DNA of 64,000 bases from Nocardioides sp. SYSU D00038 (lineage in GTDB: Bacteria; Actinomycetota; Actinomycetes; Propionibacteriales; Nocardioidaceae), in the NCBI RefSeq assembly GCF_016924665.1, contig NZ_JAFFJT010000007.1:1-64000 (forward strand), given 5' to 3'. This document shows, piece by piece, positions 59,882-64,000 of this stretch. The notes below the pieces were generated by a model. That model was not told the origin of the DNA. It worked only from the letters and a program-made list of their open reading frames with translations, and made no database searches. The translations under genes and the position numbers were made by a program. Position 1 is the first letter of the stretch; every line of letters begins with the position of its first letter.

Positions 59882-60904
59882 CTAGCTCGACGAGTGGTCG
59901 GACGCGGCGGCGGCCCGGGCCTTGAGGTCGCGGCGCAGCTCGACCGGCAGCGCGAAGATCAGCGACTCCTCGGCGCTGTGCACGGCGCGCGCGTCGGGGT
60001 AGCCGCGCTCGGCCAGGAAGCTGAGCACGCCCTCGACCAGCGCCTCGGGGACGCTCGCGCCGGAGGTGACGCTGACCGTGCGCACCCCCTCGAGCCACGC
60101 CTCGTCGATCTCGCTGGCGTCGTCGACCCGGTGGGCGGCCCTGGCGCCGGCCTCGAGGGCGACCTCGACCAGGCGCACCGAGTTGGAGGAGTTGCCGGAG
60201 CCGACCACGATCACCAGGTCGGCGTCGGGCGAGATCTCCTTGACCGCGAGCTGGCGGTTCTGGGTGGCGTAGCAGATGTCGTCGCTGGGCGGGTCGAGCA
60301 GGTCGGGGAAGCGCTCGCGGATCGCGGCGACGGTCTCGAGGGTCTCGTCGACCGAGAGGGTGGTCTGGGAGAGCCAGGCCACCCGCTTGGGGTCGCGGAC
60401 GGTGATGCCCGGCACGTCGGCCGGGCTCTCGACCAGCTGGATGTGCTCGGGCGCCTCGCCGGCGGTGCCCTCGACCTCCTCGTGACCGGCGTGGCCGATC
60501 AGCAGGATGTCGTAGTCCTCGGCGGCGAACCGCTTGGCCTCGTGGTGGACCTTGGTGACCAGCGGGCAGGTGGCGTCGATGGTCCTCAGCCCCCGCTCGC
60601 CGGCCTGGCGGTGCACCTCCGGGGCCACGCCGTGGGCGGAGAACACCACGGTCGCGCCCGCCGGCACCTCGTCGAGCTCCTCGACGAAGACCGCGCCCCG
60701 CGCCTCGAGGTCGGCGACCACGTGCTTGTTGTGCACGATCTGCTTGCGCACGTAGATCGGGGCACCGTAGAGACCCAGCGCCTCCTCGACCGTCACGACC
60801 GCGCGGTCCACGCCCGCGCAGTAGCCACGAGGCGCCGCCAGCAGGACGGCGCGCTCGGCGTCGTCCGGCGACAGGATCGGCGGCATACCCATGTCGGTCG
60901 TCAT
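59882..60904 (-). CDS. ispH: 4-Hydroxy-3-methylbut-2-enyl diphosphate reductase
   Basis: A 340-residue iron-sulfur enzyme, the last step of the MEP isoprenoid pathway. The three cluster cysteines are in [26 protein letters not shown] and [11 protein letters not shown]. The Glu and Thr/Ser/Asn substrate residues are present ([17 protein letters not shown]). The ATG at 60904 follows a -10-like TACGAT by 7 bases; other in-frame starts are at 60892 and 60913. It is divergent from xseA. Confidence 0.95.
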   Translation of the reverse strand: MTTDMGMPPILSPDDAERAVLLAAPRGYCAGVDRAVVTVEEALGLYGAPIYVRKQIVHNKHVVADLEARGAVFVEELDEVPAGATVVFSAHGVAPEVHRQAGERGLRTIDATCPLVTKVHHEAKRFAAEDYDILLIGHAGHEEVEGTAGEAPEHIQLVESPADVPGITVRDPKRVAWLSQTTLSVDETLETVAAIRERFPDLLDPPSDDICYATQNRQLAVKEISPDADLVIVVGSGNSSNSVRLVEVALEAGARAAHRVDDASEIDEAWLEGVRTVSVTSGASVPEALVEGVLSFLAERGYPDARAVHSAEESLIFALPVELRRDLKARAAAASDHSSS

Positions 60905-60950
60905 GTGCACCATCGTAGTTGCGTCGGCGTCATCCCCTAATCTCACGGGC

Positions 60951-62195
60951 ATGGCCCTCGAGACCTCGCCGGAGAAGCCGGCACCGGTCCGCCAGATCGC
61001 CAACGCCGTCTCGCAGTGGATCGACCGGCTGGGGGCGGTGTGGGTCGAGGGCCAGGTCGCCCAGGTCAACCGACGACCGGGCGTGCAGACCGTGTTCATG
61101 ACCCTGCGCGACACGGTCGCCGACCTGTCGGTGACCGTGACCGCCTCACGCACCACCGTCGACAGCCTGGCCACGCCGCTGGTGGAGGGCGCGAGCGTGG
61201 TGGTGCACGCCAAGCCGTCGTTCTACGCCAACCGCGGGAGCTTCTCGCTGCACGCCCGCGAGATCCGGATGGTCGGCCTCGGCGAGCTGCTGGCGCGGCT
61301 CGAGCGGCGCCGCCAGCTGCTGGCCGCCGAGGGACTGTTCGCCCGCGAGCTCAAGCGGGCGCTGCCGTTCCTGCCGCGGGTGGTCGGCCTGGTCACCGCG
61401 CCGGGGTCGGCCGCCGAGCGCGACGTGCTCGAGAACGCCCGCCGCCGCTGGCCGGCGGTCCGGTTCGAGACGGCGTACGCCGCGATGCAGGGCCCGCGCG
61501 CCGCGCAGGAGGTGATGGCGGCCCTCGACCGGCTCGACCGCTCCCCCGAGGTCGACGTGGTCGTCATCGCGCGTGGTGGCGGCTCGGTGGAGGACCTGCT
61601 GCCGTTCTCCGACGAGGCGCTGGTGCGCGCGGTCCACCGGGCCCGCACGCCGGTGGTCTCGGCGATCGGCCACGAGCCGGACACCCCGCTGCTCGACCTG
61701 GTCGCCGACGTCCGCGCCTCCACCCCCACCGACGCCGCGCGCACCGTCGTCCCCGACGTCGTGGAGGAGCAGCGCAACGTCGCCGCGGCCCGCGACCGGC
61801 TGCGCCGGGTGGTGGCCTCGTGGCTCCAGCGCGAGCAGCACGCCCTCGACGCACTGCGGGCCCGGCCCGCGATGGCCGACCCCCGCTACCTCGTCGACGA
61901 GCGGCTCGCCGAGGTCGACGGCCTCCGCGAGCGGGCGCGCCGCAGCTTCGGCCACCGGCTCGACCGGGCCTTCGACGACATCGACTCCCAGCGCGCCCGG
62001 GCCCGGGCGCTGTCACCGCTGGCCACCCTGCAGCGCGGCTACGCCGTCCTCCAGGACGCCGAGGGCCACGTCGTCACCAGCGTCGAGGGGCTGACCGCCG
62101 GCTCGGCCGTCTCCGTGCGGGTGAGCGACGGCCGGGTGCTGGCCACGACCACCGGCGTCGAGACCGACGCCGCCACCTCCGAGGAGACCCGATGA
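60951..62195 (+). CDS. xseA: Exodeoxyribonuclease VII large subunit
   Basis: A 414-residue subunit of ExoVII. The N-terminal OB-fold ([20 protein letters not shown]) binds DNA, and the catalytic region has [15 protein letters not shown] and [20 protein letters not shown], then [15 protein letters not shown] coiled coil and the C-terminal RGYAVLQD follow. The ATG at 60951 lies 7 bases after TAATCT (60938-60943), so it is leaderless. It overlaps xseB by 4 bases. Confidence 0.96.
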   Translation: MALETSPEKPAPVRQIANAVSQWIDRLGAVWVEGQVAQVNRRPGVQTVFMTLRDTVADLSVTVTASRTTVDSLATPLVEGASVVVHAKPSFYANRGSFSLHAREIRMVGLGELLARLERRRQLLAAEGLFARELKRALPFLPRVVGLVTAPGSAAERDVLENARRRWPAVRFETAYAAMQGPRAAQEVMAALDRLDRSPEVDVVVIARGGGSVEDLLPFSDEALVRAVHRARTPVVSAIGHEPDTPLLDLVADVRASTPTDAARTVVPDVVEEQRNVAAARDRLRRVVASWLQREQHALDALRARPAMADPRYLVDERLAEVDGLRERARRSFGHRLDRAFDDIDSQRARARALSPLATLQRGYAVLQDAEGHVVTSVEGLTAGSAVSVRVSDGRVLATTTGVETDAATSEETR

Positions 62196-62431
62196 GCCCG
62201 AAGAAGCCCGCCGCCGACCCCGCGCCCGACCTGGGCTACGAGGAGGCCCGGGAGCAGCTGGTCGAGGTGGTTCGCACCCTCGAGGCCGGCGGCACCACGC
62301 TGGAGGAGTCGCTGGCGCTGTGGGAGCGCGGGGAGCGGCTGGCCGGGGTCTGCCAGCGCTGGCTCGACGGCGCCCGGGAGAAGCTCGACGCCGCCCTCGA
62401 CGACGGGGACGACGCGGACGACGACGACTGA
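62192..62431 (+). CDS. xseB: Exodeoxyribonuclease VII small subunit
   Basis: A 79-residue helical protein. [20 protein letters not shown] and [20 protein letters not shown] match the ExoVII small subunit, several copies of which bind each XseA. It ends in an acidic [10 protein letters not shown] tail. The ATG overlaps the xseA stop (ATGA). Confidence 0.95.
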   Translation: MSPKKPAADPAPDLGYEEAREQLVEVVRTLEAGGTTLEESLALWERGERLAGVCQRWLDGAREKLDAALDDGDDADDDD

Positions 62432-62438
62432 CCCGGGG

Positions 62439-62996
62439 TCAGCCCGCCGGGCGCTCGGTGGTCAGCAGCCCGATCAGCGTGCGCTGGTCGGCGGCGGACG
62501 CCGAGCCGTAGACCAGCACGGTCTCGCCGCCGACCTCGGCCGACCAGCCGAGGTCTCCGCCGTCGTCGGACCAGCCCTGCCAGGTGGGCGCGATCGCGCC
62601 CGGCACCTCGATCGGGTCCTCGGTCACGGCGTTCTCGTCGACGTACTCCTCCACCAGGTCGCGCACGTCGGCGTCCTCCTGCCGCAGCCCGACGAATGTG
62701 TCGTCGTCGGTGAGGATGCCGATCCCCCAGCCCGGCTCGGGGGCCCGGTCGAGGTCGATGCTGGTGGCGATCCAGCCCTCGGGCAGGCGCCGCGGGTGCA
62801 CCAGGTCGGTGCCGCCGTCGGCGGCCTGGGCGACCACGTCGAGGTAGTCCACCGACTCCGGCTCGAGCACCGGCTCGGTGCGGTTGGCGTTGCGCAGCAC
62901 GACGAACAGCGCGACGGCCAGCACCGTGACGACCAGCGAGGCGATCAGCCCGTTGGCCGACCGGTGGTAGCGACCACCCGCACCCGACTCGCTCAT
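62439..62996 (-). CDS. DUF4245 membrane-anchored protein
   Basis: A 185-residue protein of the actinobacterial DUF4245 family. One N-terminal span (NGLIASLVVTVLAVALFVVL) is followed by an extracellular domain of about 140 residues with LPEGWIATSIDLDRAPE, GIGILTDDDTFVGLRQ and GWSDDGGDLGWSAEVGGETV. The function is unknown. DUF4245 genes are often next to xseA-xseB in actinobacteria. The ATG at 62996 has GGGGGAGGA upstream. Confidence 0.85.
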   Translation of the reverse strand: MSESGAGGRYHRSANGLIASLVVTVLAVALFVVLRNANRTEPVLEPESVDYLDVVAQAADGGTDLVHPRRLPEGWIATSIDLDRAPEPGWGIGILTDDDTFVGLRQEDADVRDLVEEYVDENAVTEDPIEVPGAIAPTWQGWSDDGGDLGWSAEVGGETVLVYGSASAADQRTLIGLLTTERPAG

Positions 62997-63029
62997 GGGG
63001 CCATCCTCCCCCAGCCGTAGGTTGGTGCC

Positions 63030-64000
63030 GTGGGGGCCCTCGACCTTGTCGGCAACGCCGTCGCGGTGCTGGCCCTCGGGGCCCTGCTGGCCACCGCCTG
63101 GCGGCACCCGTCCTGGCGCACCGAGGTGGCGGTCTCGGTGCTGGCCGCGGGCTCGGTGGTGGCGGTCGGACTGGTCGACCTCGGGGCCGCCGGCACGACG
63201 GTGGCCGACCTGCTGCCGGTGGTGGCGTTCCTGGTGGCGATCCTGGTCGTGGGCGAGGTGTGTGCCGCGGTCGGCCTGTTCGTCGCGGTCGCCGACCGGG
63301 TGCGCCGCGGTCGACCCCGGCCGTACGTGCTGCTGACCCGGGTCGTGCTGGTGGCGGCCGCGGTGACCACGGTGCTGTCGCTCGACACGACCGTGGTGCT
63401 GCTGACCCCGGTGGTGCTGGCCGCGGCCACCTCGGCCGGGATGAGCGCCCGCCCGGGCGTGCACGCCTGCCTGAGGATGGCCAACTCCGCCTCGCTGCTG
63501 CTGCCGGTCTCGAACCTCACCAACCTCCTGGCGCTCCCCCACCTGGACCTGTCGTTCGCCGGCTTCGCCGCCCGGATGGCGCCGGTGCTGGCCGTGGTGC
63601 TCCTCGTCGAGTGGGCGCTGCTGCGGCTGCTGTTCCGCCGCGAGCTGCGCGGCACGACCGGCCCCGCTCCCGCCCCGCGACCGCTCCCCCGGGTGCCGGG
63701 CCTGGTCGTCGCGCTGATGCTGGCGGGCTTCGCCGTGCTGTCGCCGCTCGGGGTCGAGCCGGCCTGGGTGGCCGGTGTCGCGGCGATGGTGCTGGTCGGG
63801 TGGGGCCGCCGCCGGCGGGTGCTCGAGGTCCGCGACGTCGTGGCCGGCGCGCACCCGTCGTTCGCGCTCTTCGTGCTCGCCCTCGGCGTGGTGGTCGCCG
63901 GGTTGGCCACCGGCTTCGTGGGCGACCTCGTCACCGACCTGCTGCCCACCTCCACGTCGTACGTCGGGCTGCTCGGCATCGCCGGGGTGGCCACGCTGCT
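63030..64000 (+). CDS. ArsB/SLC13-like membrane transporter, truncated by window
   Basis: At least 323 residues, open to the window end. It is an ion-transporter of the ArsB/NhaD superfamily, with about nine spans so far. LSLDTTVVLLTPVVLAAATS and the partially repeated N-terminal half are diagnostic (the DTT/NDT motif). It could export arsenite or another anion. The GTG at 63030 follows TAGGTT (63018-63023) by 6 bases, so it is probably leaderless. It lies 31 kb from the arsR-aquaporin-arsC operon, which has no efflux pump, and could complement it. Confidence 0.82.
   Translation, partial: MGALDLVGNAVAVLALGALLATAWRHPSWRTEVAVSVLAAGSVVAVGLVDLGAAGTTVADLLPVVAFLVAILVVGEVCAAVGLFVAVADRVRRGRPRPYVLLTRVVLVAAAVTTVLSLDTTVVLLTPVVLAAATSAGMSARPGVHACLRMANSASLLLPVSNLTNLLALPHLDLSFAGFAARMAPVLAVVLLVEWALLRLLFRRELRGTTGPAPAPRPLPRVPGLVVALMLAGFAVLSPLGVEPAWVAGVAAMVLVGWGRRRRVLEVRDVVAGAHPSFALFVLALGVVVAGLATGFVGDLVTDLLPTSTSYVGLLGIAGVATL

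Overview
The window is very GC-rich, densely coding actinobacterial chromosome. Mycothiol biosynthesis (mshB), an ileS T-box of the ultrashort-stem actinobacterial kind, a DUF222/HNH protein of the REP13E12 type, DUF6458, DUF6542 and DUF3024 proteins, many GTG starts and many apparently leaderless transcripts point to the Nocardioidaceae or a close relative. That placement is inferred from gene content, not from a tree. No rRNA, tRNA, CRISPR array, intact insertion sequence or prophage was seen.

Layout. 1-2.7 kb: a TetR repressor divergent from a DrrAB-type ABC exporter, with two TACG palindromes between them. 2.8-9.1 kb: a secreted CARDB-like protein, ileS with its T-box, a DinB-like protein and dapD. 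9.1-9.7 kb: a cluster of intergenic repeats. 9.7-14.8 kb: a cell-wall hydrolase-like protein and a glycolate/glyoxylate cluster (FAD oxidase, malate synthase G, GlcG/HbpS). 14.8-21 kb: dapC (apparent CTG start), fdxA, a GNAT protein, a VanW/YoaR-like protein, a small membrane protein, mshB and a Nudix pair. 21-24.5 kb: an unknown protein, a repeat cluster holding a broken HNH gene, a thioesterase and a GNAT-like protein. 24.5-29.3 kb: two tandem paralogous hybrid histidine kinases. 29.3-33.9 kb: TetR and a sterol-desaturase homologue, a hexapeptide acyltransferase, and arsenic genes (arsI, arsR, aquaporin, arsC). 34-40.3 kb: glgX-treY-treZ for trehalose from glycogen. 40.3-45.5 kb: a Ser/Thr kinase, then a Fec-type ABC importer fused into one operon with a methyltransferase. 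45.5-49 kb: TetR, an acetyltransferase, a CorC-type membrane protein and a hydrolase. 49-51.3 kb: DUF3024, a small insertion at the 3' end of ychF, and ychF. 51.3-53.2 kb: an intact DUF222/HNH gene and a second repeat cluster. 53.2-64 kb: an EF-Tu paralogue with a structured leader, exonuclease III, RmuC, DUF6542, a Sua5/YciO protein, a BcsB-like protein, ispH, xseA-xseB, DUF4245 and the start of an ArsB/SLC13-like transporter cut off by the window end.

The observations most worth following: (1) a 22-bp perfect direct repeat at the 3' end of ychF flanks a low-GC 0.5-kb insert and leaves the normal YchF ending as a remnant downstream; (2) a family of intergenic repeats with conserved outer arms and variable cores sits beside both the intact and the decayed DUF222/HNH genes; (3) a palindrome CCTGAGA-CTNN-TCTCAGG occurs upstream of three signalling or membrane genes; (4) the EF-Tu paralogue has a nested leader whose helices cross; (5) dapC appears to start at CTG.
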